Origin: Sphingopyxis soli | GTDB lineage: Bacteria; Pseudomonadota; Alphaproteobacteria; Sphingomonadales; Sphingomonadaceae | DNA: 64,000 bases | Assembly (NCBI RefSeq): GCF_018682675.1 | Contig: NZ_JAFMTR010000054.1 | Span: forward strand, 89,766-153,765 | Reading direction: 5' to 3' | Part shown: piece after piece, positions 28,114 through 36,449 of the stretch | Layout: the number at the start of each line of letters is the position of its first letter | How positions within the stretch are numbered: the stretch's first letter is position 1 | Made by a program: the position numbers and the translations under genes | The notes under the pieces: generated by a model | The model's database searches: none | Told to the model about the DNA's origin: nothing | What the model saw: the letters and a program-made list of their open reading frames with translations, nothing else

Positions 28114-30834
28114 CTAATCCTTGAGGCCAAGCCGAAGCCGCTTCAGCCGGCCCCTGAGTTCGGGGTCTTCGGACGTCTTTGCGGCCGCCTCTGCGGCGCC
28201 GAGCAGCGTGCTTGCGCGTCTGCGGTCGCCCAGCCCCAGCATCGCCTCGCCCTGCGCGACCTTCAGCATCGCGTCGAAATCGGGACGTCCGGTCAGCTCG
28301 GCGACCTTCTTCGGATCGACCGATGCATAGGCCCGATCGGCGTCCGCAAAGCGCCGGTTCGCAAGATCGCATTCGCCCAGATAGAATTGGATCGTCTGCG
28401 TGAGCCCGTAATCGTCCCCGAATGCCCGCCGGGCCTGCGCCACCGCGTCTTCGAGAATCGGAAGCGCCATGCGGCGCTTCGTCGTCTGGCAGAGAGCCGA
28501 TGCATAGTCGTTCTGCCCGACCAGCGCCTGATGCGACCGCGGCCCTGCCTGGGCCGCGGCGCCGTCCCAGACCAGCTTTGCTTCCGCCGCCGCCTCGTCG
28601 TATCGGCCGAGCGCGGCGAGGCTTTCGAAACGCGTCGAGTGCATCGCAAGCGTGAAGCGGTGATCGCTGCCGAAGCGCCTTTCGAGGGCAGCGAGCAGCG
28701 GGCCGCTTTCATCGAGGGCGCGCTGGTTCTCTCCGAGCATCGACAGCGCCGTGACCCAGTGCTGCCGCGTCACCAGCGTGTCGGGATTGTCGGCACCCCT
28801 GATCCGGATCGAATCGGCCACAATTGCCCGTGCGAGCGGTTCTGCCTCCTCGACCTTGCCCTGCCGCATCATCACCAGCGCCAGCGACGACCGCGCTTTC
28901 AGCAACTGTGTCGGGGATACGCCCGATCCCGGCATCGAACCGATCGACACCGCCCGCCGGATCGCGCGCTCGGCGCGCCCGATGTCGGCGGTGTACGCAT
29001 AGGCTCCCTCGGCCTGCGCCAGCGCAAAACCGATGCGCCCGCTGCTCGCCCGGTCGCCGAGCGCCTTTGTCTCTTTCGCGATCGCGGCGCCCGCCGCCTC
29101 CAGACGTCCCGGCTGACCCGAGGTCGAATCCATATGGATGCTGCCAAGCCGGCCGAGGATGGCGGCTTCGCTGTCGGTCTCCCCCGCCCTGGCGAACAGC
29201 GCCGCCGCGCGCGCATATTCGGCGCGGGCGGTGTCGAAATCGCTGCGCTGGTGAAAAGCGCGGGCGACCGCCAGATGAAGCCGCGCCGCGGTGCCGGGCG
29301 ACCGGGCGTAACGCGTGTCGATGCTGGCGCTCGCACGCTTCACCGCCTCCAGCACCGTCTCGTCGGCGCTCGACTTGGCGGGATCGGGGCTGGAGAGGAC
29401 ATCCTCGGCAATGAAGGCATAGCTTGTTTCGGCTTGGTCGCGCGCCGCCAGCGCCGCGCCGCGCTGATGCCAGGCATAGGCGGCGAGGCCGCTCGACGCG
29501 ACGAAGCCCGCCGCAAGGCTGGCAAAGGCGGCACGGACCCATGGCCGCCGGGCCGCGCGGCGTTCCTCGGCGCGGCTGAAGGCTTCCGCGGCCGCTTCGT
29601 GCTGCGCCGCCGCGACCGCATCGGCACGGCGCCGCTCGATCGTCTCCAGGCGCTCGGCAAGCTGAGCCGCGCTGGCGAGGCGGAGGTCCGGATCGCCTTC
29701 GGCTGCCGCGAATATGTCGGCGCGCAGCACCGGATCGGCGATCCGGCTTTCCCAGCCTGGCGCGAGCGACGCCGAAAAATCGCCGACCGCCAGCTGATAG
29801 AGTATCATGCCGAGCGCATAGATATCGCTCTTCACCGTCGGCATGGCATCGCCGACCAGTTCGGGGGCCCGATAGGCGAGCGTGCCCGACCGGGGCTCGT
29901 CCCGCGCCAGGTCGGGATCGAGCGAGCCCGGATCGGTGATCTGGAAGCTGGCGAGGACGGTATCGTCGAGAAGGCGCCCGCTTCCGAAATCGGCCAGCCG
30001 GATGCTTTCGGGGCCCTGCTCGGGCGCAATGAGGATGTTCGCCGGCTTCAGATCCTTGTGCAGCACACCAAGGTCGTGCATCCGCGCGACCGCGCGCGCG
30101 ATCGCCGCGGCGACCGCCAGCCGCGTCTCGATCGCGATCGCCGAAAGCCCGCCCTGCCCGGAGGCCCATGTGGTCAGGTCTTGCCCGCCAAAGCTATATT
30201 CAAGAAAGAAAGGCGAGACATCGAAATTCCATTCGAGCAGCGCGGGAAGCGGCGCCGATTTGCCCAGCCCTGCGAACAGCAGCCGGGTCAGCGCGGCCTC
30301 GCGCTTCAGGCTGCGAAGCCGGTCTGGGGCGTCGGCGAATTTGAACACCCGCGTCTCGCCGGTCTTGTCGTGCCGCGCCAGCCAGACGTCCTGCGCGCCG
30401 CTGTCGCCGAGCGGCTCCACCAGCCGCCACTGCCGCCGACCCGGCACCGCATCGTTCGCTGCGAATGTAAAGCGCGGCGCCAAAGGCGATTCGACACTCT
30501 CGATCGCGACCGGGGCGGCGAGCTTGTACCCGACCCGCGGAACCGTCTCGACGATCTGCTCGCGCGCCTCACCCAAGGCCTTGCGCAGTTTCGAGATCGC
30601 GGTGGTCAGCGACCCCTCCACGACGGTGACGCCCGGCCAGACCGCGTCGAGGATTTCGTCCTTGGTCACAACCTCGCCTGCGCGAAGCAGCAATTCGTGC
30701 AGTACCTCGAGCGGCTTGCCCTCGAGCGTGACCGCCTGACCGTCCACGCGCAGCGTCCAGCTTGCTTCGTCGAACTCCGCCCCCGCGAACTTCCAAAGCC
30801 TGCGCCTGCGGCGAGAAGAGCTTGATTGCGTCAT
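28114..30834 (-). CDS. Winged-helix / Ser-Thr kinase / TM / TPR fusion protein
   Basis: A 906-residue four-part protein. Residues 13-107 are an OmpR/CadC-type winged helix (Trans_reg_C): LVLEG-like strand, EVVTKDEILDAVWPG, SLTTAISKLRKALGE and VPRVGYKL. Residues 135-400 are a Hanks-type kinase: weak Gly loop LGDSGAQDV, K165, E179, H259-K-D261-LKPAN266, D282-F-G and RAPEL at 322-326. All catalytic residues are present, with HKD for HRD. One membrane helix lies near 432-455. Residues 460-900 are helical TPR-like repeats, predicted periplasmic. So a DNA-binding domain and a kinase share one membrane-bound chain. Signal and target are unknown. CTTTAGA repeats spaced 11 bp lie just upstream. Confidence 0.88.
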   Translation of the reverse strand: MTQSSSSRRRRRLWKFAGAEFDEASWTLRVDGQAVTLEGKPLEVLHELLLRAGEVVTKDEILDAVWPGVTVVEGSLTTAISKLRKALGEAREQIVETVPRVGYKLAAPVAIESVESPLAPRFTFAANDAVPGRRQWRLVEPLGDSGAQDVWLARHDKTGETRVFKFADAPDRLRSLKREAALTRLLFAGLGKSAPLPALLEWNFDVSPFFLEYSFGGQDLTTWASGQGGLSAIAIETRLAVAAAIARAVARMHDLGVLHKDLKPANILIAPEQGPESIRLADFGSGRLLDDTVLASFQITDPGSLDPDLARDEPRSGTLAYRAPELVGDAMPTVKSDIYALGMILYQLAVGDFSASLAPGWESRIADPVLRADIFAAAEGDPDLRLASAAQLAERLETIERRRADAVAAAQHEAAAEAFSRAEERRAARRPWVRAAFASLAAGFVASSGLAAYAWHQRGAALAARDQAETSYAFIAEDVLSSPDPAKSSADETVLEAVKRASASIDTRYARSPGTAARLHLAVARAFHQRSDFDTARAEYARAAALFARAGETDSEAAILGRLGSIHMDSTSGQPGRLEAAGAAIAKETKALGDRASSGRIGFALAQAEGAYAYTADIGRAERAIRRAVSIGSMPGSGVSPTQLLKARSSLALVMMRQGKVEEAEPLARAIVADSIRIRGADNPDTLVTRQHWVTALSMLGENQRALDESGPLLAALERRFGSDHRFTLAMHSTRFESLAALGRYDEAAAEAKLVWDGAAAQAGPRSHQALVGQNDYASALCQTTKRRMALPILEDAVAQARRAFGDDYGLTQTIQFYLGECDLANRRFADADRAYASVDPKKVAELTGRPDFDAMLKVAQGEAMLGLGDRRRASTLLGAAEAAAKTSEDPELRGRLKRLRLGLKD

Positions 30835-30854
30835 ATCGACCCCCTGACGACCGA

Positions 30855-30891
30855 CTTTAGAAATTCTTTAGAGCGCCTTCAAGACTTTGAG
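30855..30891. promoter_or_regulatory. 11-bp-phased direct repeats in the divergent promoter
   Basis: CTTTAGA at 30855-30861 and 30866-30872 are identical and exactly 11 bp apart; CTTCAAG at 30877-30883 continues the phase less exactly, and CTTTGAG lies at 30885-30891. Tandem half-sites one helical turn apart are how OmpR/PhoB-type winged helices bind. The site lies 21 bases upstream of the winged-helix kinase gene and between it and the divergent operon, so it may control both. Confidence 0.5.
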
Positions 30892-31006
30892 GATGCACCA
30901 GAATACCCCTCCAGCGCTCGAGGCTGCCGTTGTCGGCGCCTCGGGCTTTCAACTGTCCGGCGCGCGTTCCCGAAGAATCGCTGGCCGGCATACCGGGGGG
31001 CGGTCG

Positions 31007-31759
31007 ATGAAGGGAAAGATACTCGGTTTTGACGAAGCGACCGGCAGCGGCGCGATATCCGCCGAGGACGGTACGCGCCACAAATTCGCTCGTTCCGAAT
31101 GGCGCGGCGGCGAAAAGGCGCCGACGGCGGGGATGACGGTCGACTTCGAGAGCGAGGACGGCGCAGCGCGCGACGTCTATCCCGTCGCCGGTTCGGCGAT
31201 GGCCGCGCTCGGCACAATCGGCGCCGACCTCGGCGCGCTCACCGAATCCGAACAGGGCGCGCGGATCGCGGCACTGATGACGCGGACACTGGCGGCGCCC
31301 CTTGCGCTCCTCCTCCTGCTCGCTTGCTTCCTTCCGGCCCTGTCCACGCCGGTCCAGAGCGCCACGTTGATCGGCCTTGGCAATGCGATGGACGATCTGG
31401 GACGCGTCGCCGCGGCGCAGGCAATGCTGGGCGGCGGCAAGTCGGGTTTCGACACGATCCAGACGCTGCTGTTCCTGCGCTTCGCCGCGCCGCTTGCCGC
31501 GCTGTGGCTCATCTGGACGGCATGGTCGGGCAAGGCGGAACGGCTGCCGATGCTGGCGACCGGCGCGGCGGCGATCGGCGCCGGTCTGCTCGTCATCATG
31601 CTGCGCTCGGCGATCCTGTCGATGGTGCCCGATTTCGTCCGCGACCGGATGGCCGACGGGATCGGCCTCGGGATCGGAACCTGGCTGCTTTTCCTCCTCG
31701 GCGCTGCGCTGGTCGCCGCCGGCCTCGGAAGGCTCCGCAACCCGCTTGCAAAGGATTGA
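31007..31759 (+). CDS. OB-fold (cold-shock-like) membrane protein
   Basis: A 250-residue protein. Residues 1-62 look like a cold-shock/OB domain: MKGKILGFDEATGSGAISAEDG, then RHKFARSEW and GMTVDFESEDG. After a short linker come four membrane segments (about 92-115, 150-175, 185-205, 222-242). Cold-shock domain plus membrane helices is an architecture seen in uncharacterised proteobacterial proteins; the aromatic RNA-binding residues are only partly kept. GGGGGG lies before the ATG at 31007. It is the first gene of a compact five-gene operon, divergent from the winged-helix kinase. Confidence 0.75.
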   Translation: MKGKILGFDEATGSGAISAEDGTRHKFARSEWRGGEKAPTAGMTVDFESEDGAARDVYPVAGSAMAALGTIGADLGALTESEQGARIAALMTRTLAAPLALLLLLACFLPALSTPVQSATLIGLGNAMDDLGRVAAAQAMLGGGKSGFDTIQTLLFLRFAAPLAALWLIWTAWSGKAERLPMLATGAAAIGAGLLVIMLRSAILSMVPDFVRDRMADGIGLGIGTWLLFLLGAALVAAGLGRLRNPLAKD

Positions 31760-31763
31760 AGCG

Positions 31764-32687
31764 ATGACTCATGCCACGAAACTTGTGCTCGCGGCCGCCG
31801 CGCTGTCGCTCGCCGGTTGCGGCAGCGGCGGCGATGGGGCGAAACCGTCGGAAACGCGCGATCTCGCCGCCGGCGAAGGTCCGTCGGGAGCGATGACCTA
31901 TTATGGCAAGAAGATCGAGGTCGACTGCGACGGCATCGCGATCCCGCCCCGGGCCGATGGCGGCGCTGTGGACGATCTGCGCGGGTTGCGGCTCGGCGTC
32001 CCGCTCGACACCGCGGTGCGCTTTGCACAGTGCCCCGACGGCAAGGAAGCGGACAGCGTGATGCTGGAAGGCGACGGACCGCGGTTGTCGCGCGACGAGG
32101 CCGGTCTCAAAATCCGGAGCTTTGTTCGCATCGCAACCGGCCGCCATCAGGCGCGGTGGAGTTCGACAGATGTGCTGAACTATAATCCGCGCAATCGCCT
32201 CGACACGGTCGATGCCGAGTGGAGCCTCTACGCCGACGGTATGCCGGGTCAGGAAAAACTTTATGCGCTTTGGCTGACCCAGCCTTTCGCGAAGGGCGGC
32301 GAACCGACGATCGCGTCGCAGCAGGCAGCGCTGGAAAAGAAATATGGCAAGCCGTCCCTGAACGGCGACCGCGGCGAAATGTTCTGGCTGCGAGGGCCAG
32401 ACGGCAAGCCGCTGCCCGACTTCGACCGCGACAAGCTGCGCGAATGCAGCGCGGGCATAGCGATCTATGGCACCCAGATGAACTGGCGTCCCGATTGCGG
32501 GCTGACGATCGTCGCGCTGATCGAGCCCGCCTATGACAACCCCCAACTGGCGCAGGCGGTGCGTGTCGCGATGATCGATGCCGCGGCCTATTACGACTAT
32601 GAGGTCAACCGCTTCCCCCGGGAACGCGACGCATATCGCGCGTCCCAAGCCGCCGCTGCCGGCGCCAATGAAGGGGGCAAATTCTGA
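31764..32687 (+). CDS. Putative lipoprotein of unknown function
   Basis: A 307-residue lipoprotein. The lipobox is L16-A-G-C19 after a short signal sequence. AAGGA lies upstream of the ATG, 4 bases after the previous stop. The mature protein has paired cysteines (VDCDG, FAQCP, RECSAG, PDCG) and an Arg/Asp-rich middle. It may be periplasmic-facing. No family is recognised. The stop overlaps the next ATG (TGATG), so translation is coupled. Confidence 0.75.
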   Translation: MTHATKLVLAAAALSLAGCGSGGDGAKPSETRDLAAGEGPSGAMTYYGKKIEVDCDGIAIPPRADGGAVDDLRGLRLGVPLDTAVRFAQCPDGKEADSVMLEGDGPRLSRDEAGLKIRSFVRIATGRHQARWSSTDVLNYNPRNRLDTVDAEWSLYADGMPGQEKLYALWLTQPFAKGGEPTIASQQAALEKKYGKPSLNGDRGEMFWLRGPDGKPLPDFDRDKLRECSAGIAIYGTQMNWRPDCGLTIVALIEPAYDNPQLAQAVRVAMIDAAAYYDYEVNRFPRERDAYRASQAAAAGANEGGKF

Positions 32688-33418
32688 TGCGCCGTCCCCT
32701 GACGACCTCCGCCGCCGCGCTGTGGCTTGCGCTGGCCGCGAGCGGATGCAGCGACAAACAGGCGGCCGGCAACCCTGCGGGCGACTCGTCGACGGCGACC
32801 ACGGGTTCAGATGCGACGGCGGCAGCCGATGCTCCACCGCCGCCCGCAGCGCCGCCGGTCAAATGCGACAGTTACACCGACAACCTCGGCGATCGCGACT
32901 GGGCGATCATCTATTTTGCCATGACCGGCCTTTCCCCGCCGCGCGAGAAATGGGCGGATGAAGCACTGGCGGGTCTCGACCGCGGGCTCGGCGCCGAAGA
33001 GGCCTGGAAGCGCGCCAATGCCCAGGTCGACGCGCAATGGAATGCCGTGAAGGACATCCGATGCGTCACGTTGCGCACCCGAGCCGATCCCGGGGAATAT
33101 GATCCCGCGCTCGGCGGCATCCCGCTCGGGGCCTTTGCGCCCGACGCCTTTTTTCCGTTCCGCGACGGCTCGATGCAGATCGCACTCAAGCTCCGCAACG
33201 CCGACAAGGCACGCGTCTGGAAAATGACCTCGGACAAGGCTGCGGCGCTCAAGGCCGACAGCTGGCTCGGCAATCTCGGCCTCGTCATTCGCGCCCGTCT
33301 CGTCGCTTCGCGACCCAGCGGCAACGGCGGCACGATCGAGGCCGAGGTTGTCGAGTTCGGCATCGAACCGTCCGAATATAGCCGCATCGACCGCGAAACC
33401 GTGAGGGTGGCGCCATGA
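32687..33418 (+). CDS. Putative lipoprotein of unknown function
   Basis: A 243-residue lipoprotein. The lipobox is SGC near residue 21, followed by a low-complexity Thr/Ala/Pro linker (residues 25-57) and a folded domain that begins CDSYTDNLGDRDWAIIYFAMTG. Only two cysteines remain in the mature domain (KCDSY and IRCVTL), possibly a disulfide. No family is recognised with confidence. It overlaps the previous gene by 1 base and the next by 4, so it is part of the same operon. Confidence 0.75.
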   Translation: MRRPLTTSAAALWLALAASGCSDKQAAGNPAGDSSTATTGSDATAAADAPPPPAAPPVKCDSYTDNLGDRDWAIIYFAMTGLSPPREKWADEALAGLDRGLGAEEAWKRANAQVDAQWNAVKDIRCVTLRTRADPGEYDPALGGIPLGAFAPDAFFPFRDGSMQIALKLRNADKARVWKMTSDKAAALKADSWLGNLGLVIRARLVASRPSGNGGTIEAEVVEFGIEPSEYSRIDRETVRVAP

Positions 33419-33921
33419 ACCGCGCGCTATGCACCGCCCTCGGGGCGCTGGCGCTCGCCGCAGCGGGGTCGGCATTCGCCCAGCAATCGGGCGTGACGAC
33501 GACGCTCGAAAGCGGGGGCAGCGCCGCCGGCTGCATCGAGTGGAGCCATCAGACACTCGCGAAACCGGGGCACAAGAGCCCCGAGCGGAAACTTGTCTAT
33601 TTTCGCTTCGTCAACAAATGCGGCCGCGAGGTCAGCGTCCTGCTCGTCAGCCAGACCGACGATTATGCCGGGCGCGTCGGCGATCATGGCAGCATCATGC
33701 TGGCCCCGGGGCAATCCTATGGCGACGCCCGGACGATCCGCAACTATCTGTTCTTCGATCCGCCAAAGGACCGCTTCCTCAATTTCTGGGTGTTCCAGGC
33801 CGATGGCCGTTTCAGGGCAGAACTGATGCCAAACATGAGCCGGTGCGTCCCGGGGTTCAAACCAATGCGCAACAGCAAGCGCAGCTACCCCGCTTGCCCT
33901 GCCCATTTCCGCTATCGATAG
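33415..33921 (+). CDS. Small exported protein of unknown function
   Basis: A 168-residue protein with a signal peptide (residues 1-22, ending GSAFAQ). The mature part contains four cysteines (GCIEW, NKCGRE, SRCVPG, PACPAH) consistent with two disulfides. LVYFRFVNKCGREVSVLLV and RFLNFWVFQADGRF suggest a beta-sandwich. No family is assigned. It overlaps the upstream lipoprotein by four bases (ATGA) and lies 9 bases before the next gene. Confidence 0.75.
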   Translation: MNRALCTALGALALAAAGSAFAQQSGVTTTLESGGSAAGCIEWSHQTLAKPGHKSPERKLVYFRFVNKCGREVSVLLVSQTDDYAGRVGDHGSIMLAPGQSYGDARTIRNYLFFDPPKDRFLNFWVFQADGRFRAELMPNMSRCVPGFKPMRNSKRSYPACPAHFRYR

Positions 33922-33930
33922 GAGATTCCG

Positions 33931-34686
33931 ATGCGCCGCCTTGCCGTCTTGGCTCTCGCGGGCCTTGCCGTTCCGCTCCTTGCCTGCCCGGCCAAAGCGC
34001 GGGCCCCGTCGCCCGCGGCGACCGTGGGCGCCGATATCGAGGCCCTGCAACGCCTGTACAACGAACGTTTCGTTCCGACGGCGTTTCCCGGCCTTTACCA
34101 GATCGACCGTCCTATCCCCTATTCCCCGCGCGAGACGGCGCCGATACTGGTGACGCGCGGCGGCGAATACAGTTTCAACAACGGGAAGCTTGGCGCGCAA
34201 CGCGGCGACACGGGCGCTCCACTTTCGGCATCCGAATGGGGCGCGTTGATCCTGCAGTGGCGAAGCCAGATCCGCTATGGGGATCTGATCCAGCAGGGCG
34301 GCACCGGGCCGCTGCGGATGCTGCTGCTGTCTGCCTATGATTGTCCCTATTCGAAAAGGCTTGAGGCCGCGCTCGCCGCTGCCGGCACCCGCTATGCGAT
34401 CGTACCCAGCACAATCGGTACCGCGAACAAGCCCTTCCTTCCCGACATCTGGTGTAGCCCCGACCGTTCTATGGCATGGAGACGCGCGATCAGCACCGGC
34501 GTCCGTCCGGCGCGCGCCGCAGCGGGCTGCCGCTACGATCGACGCTATTTCGAAACGCTGAGCGGCATGTTGGGCGGCTCGAAGCCAACGGCTCTATTCG
34601 CCGATGGCACCGTCGTCAGGTCCCCGGACCCCGCGTTCGTCCAGCGGAAACTGGCAGAGCTGGCGCGCTCGGGCGCCTCATTCTAG
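33931..34686 (+). CDS. Exported thioredoxin-like protein with degenerate active site
   Basis: A 251-residue exported protein (signal peptide 1-24). From about residue 130 it has a thioredoxin/DsbC-like core: GPLRMLLLSAYDCPYSKRLE, where the usual CxxC reads C-P-Y-S; then PDIWCSPDRSMAWRRAIS, like the WC.PDR helix of DsbC/DsbG; and a late SKPTALFADGTVV strand. The loss of the second cysteine means it may bind thiols without normal oxidase turnover, or act as a monothiol isomerase. It is the last gene of the five-gene operon. The preceding GGAGATTCCG gives a good ribosome binding site. Confidence 0.75.
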   Translation: MRRLAVLALAGLAVPLLACPAKARAPSPAATVGADIEALQRLYNERFVPTAFPGLYQIDRPIPYSPRETAPILVTRGGEYSFNNGKLGAQRGDTGAPLSASEWGALILQWRSQIRYGDLIQQGGTGPLRMLLLSAYDCPYSKRLEAALAAAGTRYAIVPSTIGTANKPFLPDIWCSPDRSMAWRRAISTGVRPARAAAGCRYDRRYFETLSGMLGGSKPTALFADGTVVRSPDPAFVQRKLAELARSGASF

Positions 34687-34910
34687 GGTCAGGACCCTGG
34701 GCTCGGGACCCTGGGCTGCGAGGACCGGCGCCGCTTCATCTGCCAGTGGCTTGGGCGAAGTGTTCACAATCAGGCGCGAGCTCCAAAAAGCGGACATTTC
34801 GGAAAGCAGAATCGGAATGCCGAGTCGGCTGGCACCGATCAATCGCACGGTCGTCCGCGAACTTTGCCTTGCCGGTTGCCGAACTTGAGCCTTCATGATC
34901 TAACGGCTGC

Positions 34911-35804
34911 ATGGCACGCCTTGCCTCTTGTCACTGCCTCGGGCTCGAGCTTGAATGCGAAGGGGAGCCGGCAAAGATATCGCTGTGCAACTGCCTCGAC
35001 TGCCAGCGACGCACGGGCTCGCTTTTCAGTGTTGCGGCCTTCTTCCCTCGCGAGGCAGTCAGGATCGTCAAGGGAGAGGCAGCCTCCTTTTCTCGGTCGT
35101 CGGCAAGCGGCCATCCGGTGACGTTTCACTTCTGCGGTCGATGCGGATCCTCGCTTTGGTGGGCTCCGGAAAGGATGCCGCATCTGGTTGGGGTCGCCGT
35201 CGGAGCCTTCGCGGACCCGTCCTTTCCGATGCCGGCCCAAGCGGTATGGACAGCGGACAAGCATCAATGGCTCACGTTTCCGGACGCGATTCCTCTCCAT
35301 GAACGAAACCCGCCGCCGAAAGGGGCGGCATCGCAAGACTGTGCGCTGCAGAAGGGTCGCAATGATGGTTCGTCCGACCCGTCTTCCGTACAGATCTTGC
35401 CTTATGACCCTCGTCATTTCGCGGGGGTCGATGGCTTGTGGAAGACATGCTTTCCTGACGATCCGGCATGGAATAGGGCCGCCATTTCCGTCGCCGACAA
35501 GCTGCAATTCCAACCAGGTCTTCTGTTCGTTGCCGAGATCAACGGCAACGTGGCCGGAACAGCTATGGCTGGCTACGACGGGCACCGCGGTTGGCTGTAC
35601 GCGATCGCGGTTCATCCCGATCAGCAGCGGACGGGCATCGGCACCATGCTTGTCCGCCACGCCGAAGAAATCCTCGCGACGCTTGGATGCCGCAAGATCA
35701 ACCTGCAAATGAGGGCAGAAAACGATAGGGTAGCGGCTTTCTATCGTCGGCTTGGCTACACGGCCGAAGCCCGGATTTCGATGGGCAAGCTCCTGAAACG
35801 CTGA
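34911..35804 (+). CDS. GFA (CENP-V-like) zinc domain fused to a GNAT acetyltransferase
   Basis: A 297-residue cytoplasmic protein with two domains. Residues 1-130 are a glutathione-dependent formaldehyde-activating (GFA) fold with zinc cysteines C7, C9, C26, C28, C31, C75 and C78 (CHC, CNCLDC, CGRC). Residues 155-297 are an N-acetyltransferase: acetyl-CoA loop Q239-R-T-G-I-G244, AIAVHPD before it, and NDRVAAFYRRLGY near the end, close to the YpeA/RimI-like group. The two families are normally separate genes. The frame is continuous with no stop, so it is either a true fusion or a joined pair. The preceding 224 bases hold no gene. Confidence 0.8.
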   Translation: MARLASCHCLGLELECEGEPAKISLCNCLDCQRRTGSLFSVAAFFPREAVRIVKGEAASFSRSSASGHPVTFHFCGRCGSSLWWAPERMPHLVGVAVGAFADPSFPMPAQAVWTADKHQWLTFPDAIPLHERNPPPKGAASQDCALQKGRNDGSSDPSSVQILPYDPRHFAGVDGLWKTCFPDDPAWNRAAISVADKLQFQPGLLFVAEINGNVAGTAMAGYDGHRGWLYAIAVHPDQQRTGIGTMLVRHAEEILATLGCRKINLQMRAENDRVAAFYRRLGYTAEARISMGKLLKR

Positions 35805-35929
35805 TTCGAAATGGAGGAGCGGAGACTGCTTCGCTTCATTCTGTCTGACTCTTTCGCGTCGGACTCCCCTCTGAATCGGTCACATTTCACGGGAGCGCGT
35901 CAACGCTGCCGCCGGAAAGCCTGTCCGCG

Positions 35930-35966
35930 CAAACAAATGGGGCGGCCTCGTTGTGAGTGCCGCCCC
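35930..35966 (-). terminator. Intrinsic-type terminator of the small exported protein gene
   Basis: Stem ggggcggc (35939-35946) with its complement at 35959-35966 and a 12-base loop. Read on the minus strand it is followed by ATTTGTTTG. It lies 64 bases after the stop of the gene ending at 36031. Confidence 0.6.
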
Positions 35967-36030
35967 AGTTAGTGGGGTCCGTCGGGAGAGGGAGAGGACG
36001 GACCGGAGATTGGTGTCTTGGGCTTATCGG

Positions 36031-36366
36031 TTAACGCGCCGCCATCTGGCTGTCGGCTTCGACTTCGGCGACGCCGGCGACCTTCAGGGCCGCGCGGAAC
36101 TGCTTGGCGGCGGCACGTTCGTTGCCGGCCTCGCAAAGCTTCTTGCCGGTCGAGACGAAGCGCTTCGCGCTTGCCTTCTGGGCGGCGCTTGCGCTGTCGG
36201 CCGCGCTGTTCGCCTGGTCGGCGAGGCCCGCGCAGCGATAGTCGCTGCCGCTCTGGGCATAAGCCGGCGAGGTCGAGGCGATCAGGCCGGTGAACGCGAG
36301 GGCCGAAGCCGCAACGATCGCGAAGGCCGAGGGGAAGCGGCGGAAAGAGGAGAGCTGATTGGTCAT
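36031..36366 (-). CDS. Small exported alpha-helical protein of unknown function
   Basis: A 111-residue protein. The start at 36366 has AGGAACC upstream and begins an export signal (FAIVAASALAFTGLIASTSPAYA). The mature part is Ala/Lys-rich helix with two cysteines (YRCAGL and KLCEAG) that probably form a disulfide: the motif resembles small periplasmic UrcA-like or helical hairpin proteins. It is divergent from the LysR gene (83-base gap). Function unknown. Confidence 0.7.
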   Translation of the reverse strand: MTNQLSSFRRFPSAFAIVAASALAFTGLIASTSPAYAQSGSDYRCAGLADQANSAADSASAAQKASAKRFVSTGKKLCEAGNERAAAKQFRAALKVAGVAEVEADSQMAAR

Positions 36367-36449
36367 GGGAGAGGTTCCTTTCGTTTCGTTGTGCAACCTT
36401 TCTAGGTGCTGTTGCGCAAATAGATAATCCTCTCTAATCTGCAAGTGCT

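Noticed and set aside
27940..30825. 961-residue open frame opposite the kinase fusion gene
   Set aside because: No recognisable domain; the minus-strand kinase has every catalytic motif.
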